From assembly GCA_950295325.1 (NCBI GenBank), contig OX485804.1:41788001-41852000 (forward strand): a stretch of 64,000 nucleotides of DNA, read 5' to 3'. Source of the DNA: Polytrichum commune. Taxonomy: Eukaryota > Streptophyta > Polytrichopsida > Polytrichales > Polytrichaceae. The notes under the pieces were generated by a model, which was given only the letters and a program-made list of their open reading frames with translations, was not told the DNA's origin and did no database searches. Both the position numbers and the translations under genes were made by a program. Shown piece by piece: positions 12,456 to 23,907 of the stretch (its first letter is position 1; the number at the start of each line of letters is the position of its first letter).

Positions 12456-12954
12456 AGGCCACTTCACATGCAAGCCAAGAGCCGTGACCATGAAATTGTG
12501 AGAGCCTGAAAGAAAGTGTCCAAAGGTTGTCTCAAGACACCTCCGAAATCATGTAGTTTGGTCATGGGCCCTCAAGTGTAGTGTGAGGTCATATGTGATC
12601 GGGCCCTCAACAAATGCTATTTCAATGAATTTTTATTTCGTGTGGGTCCTTACTCATGATAAAATAGAATTAACCAACGGTTGTGAGCGTTCAAAGTGTC
12701 ATGGTCTCCCATTTTTGCGTTAGGCCTACCTCCAAGAGGTGGTTTTTGATAATAATCCAAATGACCATAAAACATGATCCATTTGATGCCAGCTAGGAAT
12801 CCATGTAGACTTTACATCCATCATGCATTCACCTACTCCGTTGGTCCTTCAAGCGTAGTGTGAAGCGAACTTGACCCGGCTCCGCCTTTTCCACCAATGA
12901 GAGTGCTCGAAGTGTAATTTTCACGGGCTCTCAGTCTCGTGTGTGAAGTGGCCC
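12456..12954 (+). mobile_element. 499-bp MITE, GGGCCACTTCACAC family, copy A
   Basis: The terminal inverted repeats read aggccacttcacatgcaagc on the left (first G changed) and, inverted, GGGCCACTTCACACACGAG on the right. Both continue into a shared AGAGCCGTGACC-type segment. The element is flanked by TCA at 12453-12455 and 12955-12957. Internal markers shared with the other copies are 'agaaagtgtccaaagg', 'caatgaatttttatt', 'cctccaagaggtggtttttg' and 'ccgttggtccttcaagcgta'. There is no coding region. Size and a 3-bp duplication suggest a PIF/Harbinger-type MITE, though TCA is not the classical TWA target. Confidence 0.85.
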
Positions 12955-15900
12955 TCAGCTAACGAGCTGAGGCTATTACAAAGCAGAGAATCCTAGAATC
13001 CAAATAAAAATAAAATATTAACCAAATACTATTGTGTGTTTTTCCATCAGCTGGCCTATATAAATCATTTGACTTCAGCATATGCTTGTGAGCATTTTGA
13101 AATTGTGAGAGTGCAACTTAAGTTCTTTATATGTTTATTTTTGGATGTTTAGTGAAGTTTATTTTGGTGTCTTTGTAAAAAAAGGTATATAAGAGTAGTC
13201 CGAAGAGGATAAGAGTTATCCCATATTGTTTGTATGAACCAATGAAAAGAAGAAAAGCAATAAAAGGCGAAGCAAGGAGAGCATGAGATCATCTCACTTC
13301 AAGCATTGTTCATGTGCCTTTGTGTACGTCTATATGCTTGTGCAATCTTATCTCTAGTCCTATTGATATCCAATAATTCGGTGGATTCTTTTTTGAATCC
13401 AAACATTCTTTGCATGATCACTATCTTCCTCAAACATTTTAGGATTAATTAAAACTTGAGTTGTCAAGACTATTTGGTGATTGATACCTACACGTTCTTT
13501 TGCTTATTCCCTAATATATAGAGTGGGCATACATGTGTGAACAGTGTTATGTCTCACGACGCTTCGTTAAAATATAAAATGAAAAGTTTCATAGAAAAAC
13601 ACATTGAAACTCACATAACTGAGAGTTTTCAAGTATAATATTTGAGAACCATGCAACATGGGATGTGTGGACCTACCTACTATGGATGTTGCAATAAGGG
13701 TCGAGTTAAAATATCCTTAACAAGTGTCGTGGAATTAAGGCATGAGGCACACTACTATTCACATGCTACACATACTCATCTACTTCATATAATAGGCTAC
13801 AACTCTTGCTTTAGATGTTGATTGCCAAAAAGCTAGGAATCATGTAACCTTTCATTCGTAACCTCCATGGAAGAAAGGACTTAGATGGCGAAATTATTGA
13901 TAGACAATGTCCTAGCTTCAGAACTTGGTGGTGAGTCCAAGCGATCTATGAAGTGAATTAAGTAGTGACAACCAATTAATAAGTTAGATGCTTTGACGTT
14001 CTTGAATCCCTACCGTGATGTGGTTGGTGGTGCGCATACCTATGCCGAGTGTACTTGTGTTGTATGATTGCCCTTGACGAGATTCTTTTTATTGGCCCTT
14101 CCCTTCCCCATATGTGCCGTTCATACCCTAGTGCGTACACCTTGGCTTCTTCCTCGTTCATACTTTTGTCATCACAACAAAACATGTGAGTTGTCCACAA
14201 TCAATCAACCAGTTTAAATTGGTGCATCTTATACCACAATTGTAGTTTTTAAATAGCCTATAAGTAAGTAAGAGCTTTGGCACCCGGGATTGGTAAAACC
14301 CCCGATTATATGTTGTTGAAGCAAAACACATTATTAACATACGAGTCCTAGGCAATTGCCATGTGCAAATGAAAGAAACATGGAAATCTATCAATGTGTC
14401 TGATTTGCATATTTTTGAGTTACGTAGGACATATCTTCAAAAGACAAGTTTATTGTCGATGACACGTATGTTTGTAGTGGAAACTTTAGCTACGATACTT
14501 TGAGGATAACATGGTGATCTAATGATAGCAACTAAATTGGCCAACTCGTTACTAATAGAATGTGCTTCGATGTCATTGTTGATCCCACACAAAATTTTGA
14601 TATTGTCACCAAAATGGTGCTCGACTAGAATATACTACAAGCATTTGAGAGTTGGACAACACAACTGAGGTTGGTGAAGTTTTTTACTGGTCTACCACAA
14701 TGGTAGATTTACAGAATTTTCAGTGACACAAGACATATTGCCCAAGTCTCATACGCTTGTAGTAATATGACTCCTGAATTACTTGGCCTCACACAAACCA
14801 ACATATTGTTCACCTATGGTTTTGTTATAACATTGCACATCATGGGATCCAAGATGAACTTCAAGCACATTTATCCGTTTGTTATATCATCGTTGTATGC
14901 ATAGTTTGACATAATATTATTAATTTTTGTGAAAATTAAACCATGGATTGTCGTTGTGTTCGCTGCGACCCTCCAAATTCCCACATAAACTTCACATTGT
15001 GACTCTCAAAGCGTTAAGCAATATTAGTGAATGGAGCAAATTGGATATCAAAATTAATTGTTTCTTTAAAAGAAGACGAAGTGATGGTATTTTGCTTTGC
15101 AGAATTAAATGTCCATATCATTTTGATTTCCATATGCCCAACAATCCTCTTGGCAAACTACTTGATCATTATTGGTCAAGACTTCGGCATGGCTTTGAGA
15201 CTTCATTCGTGAGCTCCACTATCCCGACCTCTTTGAGTGAAATGGTCCCGGGAACTTTGAGGCGTGGGCAATATGGTTATCATCACATTCTACATAATAT
15301 ACACACACAAGTCAAACTTATCATACTCCAAGTAAATGATTCATGAATCCACAACTCCTTCCATCATAGAGAGACACACTGCACATCTTCTAACTTGGTT
15401 GTCACTTTCCCTACAATCTTTGAATGGCTCACCAATCATAACCCCACACACACACACACAAAGCTTGTGAAGACCCACCACTCAAGCTACGTCGTGAGCA
15501 TGGCATGACGTATTTAAGTAAATCTCGACATGTTTTCACATTTTGGACTTTTGGTTGCTTCAATTCTACCGGCGGATTCATCAATACACTTGTGATATAC
15601 TGATGTTTTATGGGGGATATGTGCATTCTTAGTGATTGCTTGATTGTTATGTTATCAAAATATGATGGGAAAATCATTGTTTTATTTTTAGATGTCAATT
15701 CTATAGAAATCAATGTTGAATGGTGAAAGTACAATCAAAATGATTGCTATAATAATATCATAATCAACTCTACACATTCGATCGGAGGATTTTACCATAC
15801 AATCCCTATTGCAAAATCTTATGGTAGAATTCAACATGTTATAACTACGGACTTGGACTTAGTCCAATTTTACTCAATTGTCATATATGCGTTGTGGTGA

Positions 15901-16125
15901 CTTACATTCATTCTTTCCGAACAAGTTATGAACACCATGGAATGTTTAATTTAAAAAAAAATTGTTATGGTTTAGTTTGCGAGAACATATGGATAAGCAT
16001 TGCTTTGGAAAAAGAAGATAATCAAGACACCATCCCGTGTGTAAGAGAGAATCGTGCTCAAGTGGGTTTGGGTTGGCAACTGGATTAGGTAGACACAAAC
16101 ATACATAATTCTATCAACGGACCTA
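12955..16125. other. Intergenic, no gene recognised
   Basis: A 132-codon open frame at 14948-15346 (+) and an overlapping shorter one at 15027-15212 have no domain I recognise; the latter begins MNGANW, faintly like a copia gag start, but this is not enough to call. The rest is AT-rich, with short CA repeats near 15450. Confidence 0.45.
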
Positions 16126-16278
16126 CCATAACATTATTAAGCAGCGTGTGTTTGTTCATGTGGGCCCCGAGAATTTAACCATGGCATGTTGCAGCTATTG
16201 CAAATTCCGTTGCAGCATGCCATGGTTATAGTCTCGGGGCTCACATGAACGAACGCACACTGCTTAATAATGTTATGG
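16126..16278. mobile_element. Near-perfect hairpin MITE of the CATAACATTATTAAGC family
   Basis: The 153-bp element reads as one long inverted repeat. The left arm CCATAACATTATTAAGCAG pairs with CTGCTTAATAATGTTATGG. Pairing continues through 'tgttcatgtgggccccgaga' against 'tctcggggctcacatgaacg' and 'ccatggcatg' against 'catgccatgg', leaving a loop of only about 16 nt. This is the best preserved copy of the family here. A transcript would fold like a small-RNA precursor. Confidence 0.85.
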
Positions 16279-17400
16279 CAACCATGAGTAACACAACCAT
16301 AAAGACGAACGGCTTGGAACCATCAATTTCCCATTAAACAATTGACATAAGGCTCACAAATAAAAGTGACAACTTCCAAGTCTGTTTAAAACCACACAAG
16401 TTAGACGGCTCTATCTACACACACACACAAGGCAAACCTCAATACTAACATATGAGTCCTAAGCAATCATATTGATTCACTGAGAGAAAATTGTAAGATC
16501 TACCATTGTGATGAATGTGCATATGTTTTGAGTAATATAGGATAAGTTTTCAGTGACACATTACAATATGTATGATATCATGATTTGGCCTTATATTGTG
16601 CAACAATTGAAGTACTAACAATTCACATGTTAACTATCAAGATTATGTTAAATGGCATTAAGTGCCCATCAAGTGAAGAACGACCTACTTGTGTTAAGTC
16701 TGTGAAAAGTTGCAACAACATGTAACTCCGAGTAATCACCCAAACTGATTAGTGAAGGTAGGCTTGAACCCTCAAAACCTAACTAGTCATGCAATGTCAT
16801 ACTTTGTCAAATATCATGGGTTCTATTTTGGTTTCAATACATTAATTTGAATCTTATGGGTGATATGTAGCTTGTTGGAACATGTTTACTGGTCTTTATG
16901 TTTGCCCCATCACTATATTCATTAATTAGAGACTTTGGAAAGTCTCAAAATAAATGCAAATGGTTTAGTATCTTGTCCGATTTCTTACTGTGATGACATG
17001 TACTTGTGCCTAATTGGTTAGTGTTGCACATGAATCGCTTTATGAAGTCACATTGAGTATATTTTTGTGTTTTTCTTGTTTTTTATTTGAAAATATCGTC
17101 CTTAAATAGTCTCAAAATCATGAAATAGTCTCTAATTACCGAATATAGTGAACCCCAAGCTAAATTATGTCTATTTTTGGTTGGGACTTGCCCCTCTCAC
17201 GCCTCCTTCACTGCTTAGTCTTCCAGCCCGCACATGCGTGGGAACTCTTCCCCGTTGGGAACCAATGTGACACTACCCGGCCACTTAATCCATTAAGCTC
17301 CTTTGTCATTTGATCAATCTCATGTAAATCCTAATGTTGAATAACCCCCCTTCCCCCAAATTAAACTTCCACGATATAATATAGTTGATTGTTTTCACCA
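16279..17400. other. Intergenic, nothing recognised
   Basis: AT-rich sequence without recognisable genes. A short (CA)n run occurs near 16420. Confidence 0.5.
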
Positions 17401-17503
17401 TTAGCTCAAATAGTTGGTGTCTAGGGAGATTTGAATGCATGATCAATCGAGATCCTAGTGTTTCTAGAGTTGGTGGCTTAAACCCAAGGCCTTAGCCCAA
17501 CTC

Positions 17504-17590
17504 CCCTGGGAACTCATAGGTTCGGCTGCCTAAGGTCATAATAGTACTCGGATGGATGACTTTCCCAGGACTTGAATTTCGGTGCACCCT
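17504..17590 (+). pseudogene. Decayed 5S rRNA-like sequence (3' two-thirds)
   Basis: The stretch resembles the middle and 3' end of plant 5S rRNA in register and without large gaps: 'cccctgggaactc', 'ataatagtactcggatgg', 'atgactttcccagga' and 'ggtgcaccct'. The part matching the internal control region box C (ggatggatgact against GGATGGGTGACC) is best conserved. The 5' third of 5S is not recognisable. About 90 bp upstream, 'ttagctcaaatagttggtg' looks like a tRNA A box, so this may be part of an old SINE. The comparison was made by eye from memory of the 5S sequence. Confidence 0.5.
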
Positions 17591-17869
17591 ACCATCCACG
17601 ATCCACCCAATCATAGTGGGCGTATTTGGGTGAACTTTATATTTTAAACCAGCCATGCGAGAACCTAGGATCTTGCTTTTGGGAGAGATAGGTGTTGGGC
17701 GTTCAAGGTGTTCACCTTCGAAAGGAGGTGGTATTTGTCAAGAATTCTCATATTGCCCGTTTCGGGATTACATATAGACTTGCACCAACCGGTTCAACTG
17801 TAACTACACTAAATAAGATATTTAGTGTCACCAATTCTAGTTCAATACTATTTTAAAACCACGGTGTAG

Positions 17870-18180
17870 TGTCACCAACACTAAATGTTAACCCAACCCA
17901 ACATTATTTGTCATTCCTTGTAAAACAAAATTCATAGATTTACAGTGTTGCAATTACTATCATTTACCACGTGATTTGTCATCCAAATTTCAATCATCCA
18001 TGACAACATGTCATCACAAGTTGCTCATAAGAGAAGGGTAAGGGATTCGGCCAATGGACGAACTCACTCATCATCCATCGTGCGCGACACTACATACACT
18101 TGTTCACTTATTCACAAGAAGAAGTGTCATCCGAGAAGCGTCTCCCAGAGTGACACAAAACACCACACGACACTCAAACC
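17870..18180. repeat. Dispersed repeat, copy 3 of 3
   Basis: This copy shares with 8850-9260 the landmarks 'ttgtcattccttgtaaaaca', 'catagatttacagtgttgca', 'catccaaatttcaatcatcc', 'cacaagaagaagtgtcatcc' and 'gtgacacaaaacaccac'. It is flanked on the left by 'ctacactaaataagatattt' and 'gtgtcaccaacactaaat'. Overlapping frames at 18008-18401 run through it and are probably chance. Confidence 0.55.
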
Positions 18181-18775
18181 AAGGGTTGGGAAAACCCCAA
18201 CTTTTTCCCGGCCGATGCACCGGGTTCTTGGTTTTAACGCCAAACAGAAAACCCCTGATTTCTACAAAGAAAACCATGGATTCATTCCAGCACTCGACAC
18301 CTCGGCACCGCCATTGGCGGACATTGGACCCTCTGCCCTATAATCTAAACCGACCTGCAACAAAACCGAACAGAAACCAGATTTCGCTGCACCGCAGATG
18401 ATTGGACCTTTTTCTTAAGAAAAAAACCTATGAAAAACCCAACTATATATATATATATATAACCTCATGGTGCCAACCTTGACTAGACCGTGACGCACGT
18501 TTAGTGCCGCGGTCTCGCTCATTGGTCAATAGAGTTGCGATCGAGCAGCCCCGGGGCCTCGGGACTGATGCCGAGTGCACTGGGAACTCATCGAGTGGTG
18601 GTGGTGGTGGTACTACAAGAGAAACAAGGGTGGTGGGGCTGGCCTACGAAAATCAGTTACTTGCGACTGAAAGCGGAGCCCAATAATGTGCAATGAGGGA
18701 GCGCAAAAGGAAGGAACGACCGGCAATCATTCAGCATGTCGTGACAACCACAATTGGCTCGGCCCTGACCTCATA
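18181..18775. other. GC-richer intergenic stretch, no gene recognised
   Basis: The stretch contains a short (AT)n run at about 18443-18461 and a (GGT)n run near 18595-18612. Three overlapping small open frames exist, but none has a recognisable domain. Base composition is clearly higher in GC than in the surroundings and continues into the repeat array to the right. Confidence 0.4.
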
Positions 18776-19765
18776 AAAGTAACAAAAGCATCGGCGGCCA
18801 CGTCGGACGTCCTTTTCAGGTCCCATGGAGGAGGAGTAATAAGTTATCACATCACTAGCTTAGGGCCACCGCACTCCTCGGGACATGCGCTCGAGAAGGA
18901 TTCTAGTGACACCAAGGACTCAAGGAGGAGCCGGCTTGTCTTAGGGCCCCTTCGGACATGAAGCTCACAGCCCGTGACCATGTACACTTCAAGCACTTCA
19001 AGCACTTCAAGCATTGGTGGAAACGGTGGAGCCGGTCTGAGTTCGCTCCACACTGCAGTTGAGGGACCAAGGCGGAGCCGGTCCAAGTTTGCTCCACACT
19101 ACGCTTGAGGGACCAACAGAGTATGCGAAGTAAAGGAATCGGCGGCCATGTCGGATGCCGTTTTCAGGTCCCATGGAGGAGTAATAAGTTATCACATCGC
19201 TAGGGCCAATGGACTCCTCGGGACATGAGCTCAAGAAGGATTCTAGTGACACCAAGGAGGAGCCGACTGGTCTTAGGGCCACTTCAGACACGAGGCTGAG
19301 AGCCCGTGACCAAGTACACTTCAAGCACTTCAAGCATTGGTGGAAACGGCGGAACCGGTCCAAGTTCGCTTCACGCTGCGCTTGAGGGACCAACGGAGTA
19401 TGTGAAGTAAAAAGAATCGGCGGCCATGTCGGATACCCTTTCCAGGTCCCATGGAGGAGTAATAAGTTATAACAGCGCTGCCAATGGACTCATCGGGATA
19501 TGAACTCAAGAAGGATTCTAGTGACACCAAGGAGGGCCGACTTGTCTTAGGGCCACTTCACACATGAGGCTGAGAGCCCGTGACCAAGTACAATTCAAGC
19601 ACTTCAAGCATTGGTGGAAACAGCGGAGCCGGTCCAAGTTCGCTCCACACTACGCTTGAGGGACCAACGGAGTATGTGAAGTAAAAGAATCGGTGGCCAC
19701 GTCGGGTGCCTTTCCAGGTCCCGTGGAGTAATAAGTTATCACATCGTTCAGGACCACCGGACTCA
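18776..19765. repeat. Tandem array built from one end of the GGGCCACTTCACAC MITE plus other DNA
   Basis: Units begin at 18943, 19276 and 19550, with a partial unit before them, and run into the full MITE at 19766. Each has the MITE end ('agggccacttcacacatgag', 'cttcaagcacttcaagcatt', 'gcttgagggaccaacggagt') followed by non-MITE sequence. That part includes 'gaatcggcggccatgtcgg', 'caggtcccatggaggagtaa', 'taataagttatcacatcgct' and 'ttctagtgacaccaaggagg'. Unit lengths fall from 333 to 274 to 216 bp. Open frames through it on both strands repeat with the units and are not genes. Confidence 0.8.
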
Positions 19766-20264
19766 GGGCCACTGCACACACGAGACCGAGAGCCCATGAC
19801 CTCGTACACTTCAAGCACTCGCATCGGTGGAAACGGCGGAGCCGGTCCATGTTCGCTTCACACTGTGCTTGAGGGACCAACGGAGTGTGTGATTGCAAGA
19901 TGGATGTCAAGCCTACGTGGATTCCTACGTGGCATCGAAGGGATCGTGTTTCATGGTCACTTGGACTGTTTTAAAAAACCACCTCTTGGAGGTGGGCTTA
20001 ACACAAAACTGGGAGATTGATACACTCTGAACGCTCACAACCGTTTGTTTATTCTATTTGTTGTGTGTGAGGACCCGCGTGAATAGAAATTCATTGAAAT
20101 AGCATTTGGTTGAGGGCCCGGGCACATATGCCTTCACACTACACTTGAGGATCCGTGACCACACTACATGAGTTTGGAGGTGTGTTGGGACGGCCTTTGG
20201 ACACTTTCTTTTGGGCTTTCACGGTTTCAGGGCCACAACTCTTGACTCGTGTGTGAAGTGGCCC
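19766..20264 (-). mobile_element. 499-bp MITE, GGGCCACTTCACAC family, copy B (inverted)
   Basis: This is the same element as copy A in reverse orientation. The left end is GGGCCACTGCACACACGAG and the right end gtgtgaagtggccc. Internal marks are 'gagggaccaacggagtgtgt', 'aaaaccacctcttggagg', 'aaattcattgaaatagcatt' and 'ggacactttcttttgg'. The flanking trinucleotides do not match (tca and ata), as expected because the left flank is the rearranged array. Confidence 0.85.
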
Positions 20265-20394
20265 ATAGTTGCAAGCAAACAACTTCCAACTCCAAAATTA
20301 GAAGGTAAACCTCTTCAGTCCCTGGATAATTTTAAATTGTGTCAGCATCAACAACTAACAAGATTGGGCATTCGGAACCCATCTTTCCTCCTCA

Positions 20395-20891
20395 TGGCCA
20401 CTTCACACATGAGCCAAGAGCCGTGACCATGAAATTGTGAGAGCCCAAATTAGAAAGTGTCCAAAGACAGTCTCAAGACACCTCCAATATCACGTGGTCA
20501 CATACCCTCAAGTGTAGTGTGAAGCCATGTGTGACCAGGACCTCAACCAAATGCTATTTCAATGAATTTTTGATTCATGCATATCCTCGCACATGATAGA
20601 ATAAAATAAACCAACGACTGTGAGCATTTGGAGTGCCATGGTCTCATGGTTTTGTGTCAGGTCTACCTCCAAGAGGTGGTTTTTGAAAATAGTCCACGTG
20701 ACCATGAAGCATGATCCATTCGATGCCATGTAGGAATCCATGTAGACTTTACATCCATCTTGCATTCACGTACTCCATTGGTCCCTCAAGCGTAGTGTGA
20801 AGCGAACTTAGACCGCCTCCGCCTTTTCCACCAATGAGAGGGCTTGAAGTGTAATGGTCACGGGCTTTCAGTCTCGTGAGTGAAGTGGTCC
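20395..20891 (+). mobile_element. 497-bp MITE, GGGCCACTTCACAC family, copy C
   Basis: The left end is tggccacttcacacatgagc and the right end, inverted, ggaccacttcactcacgag. All the family's internal marks are present. The flanks are TCA and TTA, a possible target duplication with one change. With copy B it forms an inverted pair separated by about 130 bp, so the 19.8-20.9 kb stretch is a large imperfect palindrome. Confidence 0.85.
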
Positions 20892-21145
20892 TTAGTTATG
20901 TGAAGTAGGTGTGTACTCGCGTTGGTTCTTGAACTGGAAAATGGGTCAATGGCAAGGTCAATGGGCTTGCATATATGTATTATGTATTCCCCTTTGATTC
21001 TTGTAAGGTCCACAATGGCCCATGCCACCTACACACGAGACAAGTCAAGTTCAATAAATGCGAATGGCAATGCAACTTTTTTCCATCTCACATATGAGTT
21101 GTACCCAATGAATGGGGAGAGTTGAACGCTATACTATTTTGTCTA

Positions 21146-21334
21146 ATTAGTGTGGGTTACCACTCGGAGTTGTGTGTTGCTATATAACTATTTACCGATA
21201 TTTTTGTTTTCTACCAATCAAGTTATATCATATTCTTCAGTGTGAATGTTTGTTATTTATGTTGTTTGGGTAGAAAATGATACTCTGAACAAAATGTTAT
21301 AGCAATGCGTAACTCCAAATTGTAACCCACTAAT
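21146..21334. mobile_element. 189-bp MITE with ATTAGTG ends
   Basis: The left end 'attagtgtgggttaccactc' matches the inverted right end 'attagtgggttacaatttgg'. Further in, 'gagttgtgtgttgctatat' matches inverted 'gagttacgcattgctataac'. The inverted repeat is about 45 bp. It is related in pattern to the element at 28126-28321 and has no coding capacity. Confidence 0.65.
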
Positions 21335-22469
21335 GACAAAACAATGTAGTTACAAATAAATTGATTGGGTTTGAGAAATAACCGGTTGAAGTTTAAGACT
21401 CCAAGAAAATCACCGATCGTTTTAGAGGAATTTAGAGAATATGCCTTGAATTAATAAAGAAAACCCAAAAGATGTTAACATGTAACAAAGATGTCTTCCA
21501 ATGGGAGCGTTGGCTTGAACCGAAACTACCAACCTTCTCGTGATTGGTTCGAGATTTAGCGATTGCCTTGGGGTTTCTAGGTTAGCATTTGAAGGGTTGA
21601 AATGAAGTTAGTTTTGCGTGCAAAATATGGTGGTTTTATTTTTCATACAAAACATCCATGTATATCTATGTTGCCATTTTTATTTGGAGTTTGTGTGATA
21701 ATTGTACTTGGAGATTATTCCTACTAGCCATTTGTTTGTATGTACATCATTTTTTTCTCCATTAAAATGCAATATATAGGAGTATCAATTGAAAAGTTAT
21801 GCACACACACGGTTTATGGTTTTAACAAAGGTTACACCCCATCGTCCAATGGAACAGTGGTGGATTTTTGGCAACCTTGCCATGCTTGAGTTTTAGGCAG
21901 GAGGTCAACAACAACAACTATTTATATTTTCATGATGATATGTCCACCCCAAAGTGAGGCCAACAACCTTTTTTTTTTTTTTTTTGTGGCTAACACGCTT
22001 GCATACTTTGACGGGCTTTGTAGGTTGCGTCCCTTGTTCGATCGGGATGTTCTTTACATTTATTTGGGATAATCTTTACACCATTGGGAAGCCATTGAAG
22101 ATATGTTTTGAACAATAGTTTGATTACCCCAATCAAACAAGATCTCAATTTCATGCAATTTTAAAGAGTGTTGTTGCCTCTAGGTGGTAGAGTGAAGATT
22201 CTTTTAGGTTAACCCTCACACTTAGCCTTCATGAGGCTTAATGTGGTCACTTAGAAGTTGGTACCTCTTTGGCGTCACATGTGCATGTAATCCATGTGCA
22301 TCACTTTGTTGCCTTGTGTGACTTAGGCATCGCGCCAAGGTCCACTCCTACAAGCATTGTGTCGGGTCACTCCAGTTTTGGGTGTGACCACAACTATACT
22401 AAGCTCTTTAGATCACAATAAGGTTAGCAATCTTTAAACAAACATTTCAAGCTCTCCATCCACATCCCC
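21335..22469. other. Intergenic, nothing recognised
   Basis: AT-rich sequence with a T tract near 21970. No gene and no matched repeat. Confidence 0.5.
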
Positions 22470-22740
22470 TACAATGCAAAACACACCATTTGTGCAAGAC
22501 GACTGCCAATTCCATATATTGTTTGCAGCCATTTGTCCGATGATTTATGGAGCTCTTATAAATACCTTGTTCACAACTAAATGGAAGATTCTCGTGCTCA
22601 CGATATTGATTGTTGAACATAGAATGAGTAATATATTCCAAGTGCACATAGGCCAATCTCTTTTAAACACATGTCTTTTTGGTGTAAGTTCATACATCCA
22701 CACTTAACCACACACCATTCAAATATAGTTGTTCGATTAG
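22470..22740 (+). repeat. Foldback-like repeat arm
   Basis: Family landmarks include 'ttgtgcaagacgactgccaa', 'ggagctcttataaataccttg', 'gattgttgaacatagaatga', 'ggccaatctcttttaaacac' and 'caaatatagttgttcgatta'. This is a single diverged arm. Short frames on both strands cover it but do not resemble proteins. Confidence 0.55.
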
Positions 22741-23256
22741 AAAAGTGACCGTCAAAGGCTTGCCTACCTTACTTACAAGGAGTTCCAATGTTACGATTCA
22801 TACGATCATCCTAGCATAGCATCATTAAGCCTCACGCAAGAAAACAATACAACCCATGGCCAAGAATAAACCCATTTTATGAGTCTCAATAAAATGATGA
22901 CTTAAATCTTAGTGTTGCAACAATATCTGTTACAAACCTCTCACCGGTTGGCAGTTGATTTCTCGACAACAATATCTCAAAGTAAAGAATTGAAACAAAA
23001 AAAAATTATTTCTTTTTGAGACCACTAAGTACAATCCAAGACCAAATAAGGTTTGGTCAAAGAAGCTCTACCACCCGACCATAGGAGAGAGAGCTAACAA
23101 CAAAAAGCCCCTCTCTCCTCCCCCGAGCTTCCTCTTATGCCAAAGGCACTACTTTTACTTTCTATCTTTACATATAGTAAAAGTATTCTATTCATAGCTC
23201 TATCTTCTAGTTCTACTATGAATCTTCTATCTTTGGTTCTTCTCAAACCTTCTTCA
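22741..23256. other. Intergenic, nothing recognised
   Basis: Low-complexity, CT-rich sequence leads into the hairpin array. No gene was recognised, and the ends of a possible LTR could not be established. Confidence 0.4.
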
Positions 23257-23661
23257 AGTTAGAATTGTCCAACTCCAACTTAGTTTATCCATTCCATCTT
23301 CTAGTTGGAACTGTCTAATTCCAACTAGTTCATCCATTCATTCTTTTAGTTGGAACTGTCTAATTCCAACTAATTCATTCATTCAATCTTCTAGTTGGAA
23401 CTATCTAATTCCAACTAGCTTTATCTATTCATTGAGAGTTGTCTAACTCCAATGAATAACATTCATCTTTCCAAATATGGAGTCGTCTAACTCCATGCAC
23501 CTCATCGAGAGTTGTCTAACTCACGTGCACATGTTCTCAATTGGAATAGTCTAATTCCAATGCACTAAATGCGGAGCTGTCTAACTCCAGTGCACATGTT
23601 GTCAATCTGGAGTTGTCTTACTCCTATTCATTCATCTTCAACTGAGAGTTGTCTAGCTCTC
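23257..23661. repeat. Array of eleven short hairpins sharing a GTCTAA-type core
   Basis: Eleven units start at about 23257, 23301, 23347, 23391, 23432, 23477, 23507, 23541, 23573, 23609 and 23644. Each is a short inverted repeat around GTCTAA or a close variant. Examples are AGTTGGAACTGTCTAATTCC followed by AACT, ATGGAGTCGTCTAACTCCAT, TTGGAATAGTCTAATTCCAA, GGAGCTGTCTAACTCC and GAGAGTTGTCTAGCTCTC. Stems differ between units but both sides usually change together. Spacing is about 44 bp in the first five units and about 29-36 bp later. Spacers are partly alike (ttcatccattcattctt; gtgcacatgtt). No coding frame crosses it. I know of no named element with this form. Confidence 0.75.
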
Positions 23662-23907
23662 ATCTTTCTCTGCTTACACACTGGCACATGTAGTTAGAAT
23701 ATTCCTTAATAATTCTAGTTACATTGCAATATCATAGGTCCAATAGCCCACCCACCGCAAGGTAGGCAATAAACCCCACCCTACACCAAGGGGATTCTTG
23801 AGTAGGGTAGGGCCAATGGGACAACTAGAAGTTTAGAGACAAAGTGGGGAGCATCAAGCATGATGTATAAAAATTCCACTGAATTTAACATAATGTGAAG
23901 GATTTGA

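Noticed and set aside
14948-15346. 132-codon plus-strand frame
   Set aside because: No domain recognised and an overlapping frame is equally open; a faint copia gag likeness (MNGANW) is too weak to call.
18008-18401. Two overlapping frames of 111 and 115 codons
   Set aside because: They overlap in different frames, run through a dispersed repeat copy and have no recognisable domain.
18847-19910. Several minus-strand frames of 60-128 codons with similar peptides
   Set aside because: The similarity comes from the tandem DNA repeat; the same peptides recur in each unit and no frame is consistent.
22741-23760. Possible LTR around the hairpin array ('tgttgcaaca' near 22914)
   Set aside because: No second copy of the stretch is in the window and no primer-binding site or polyprotein was found.
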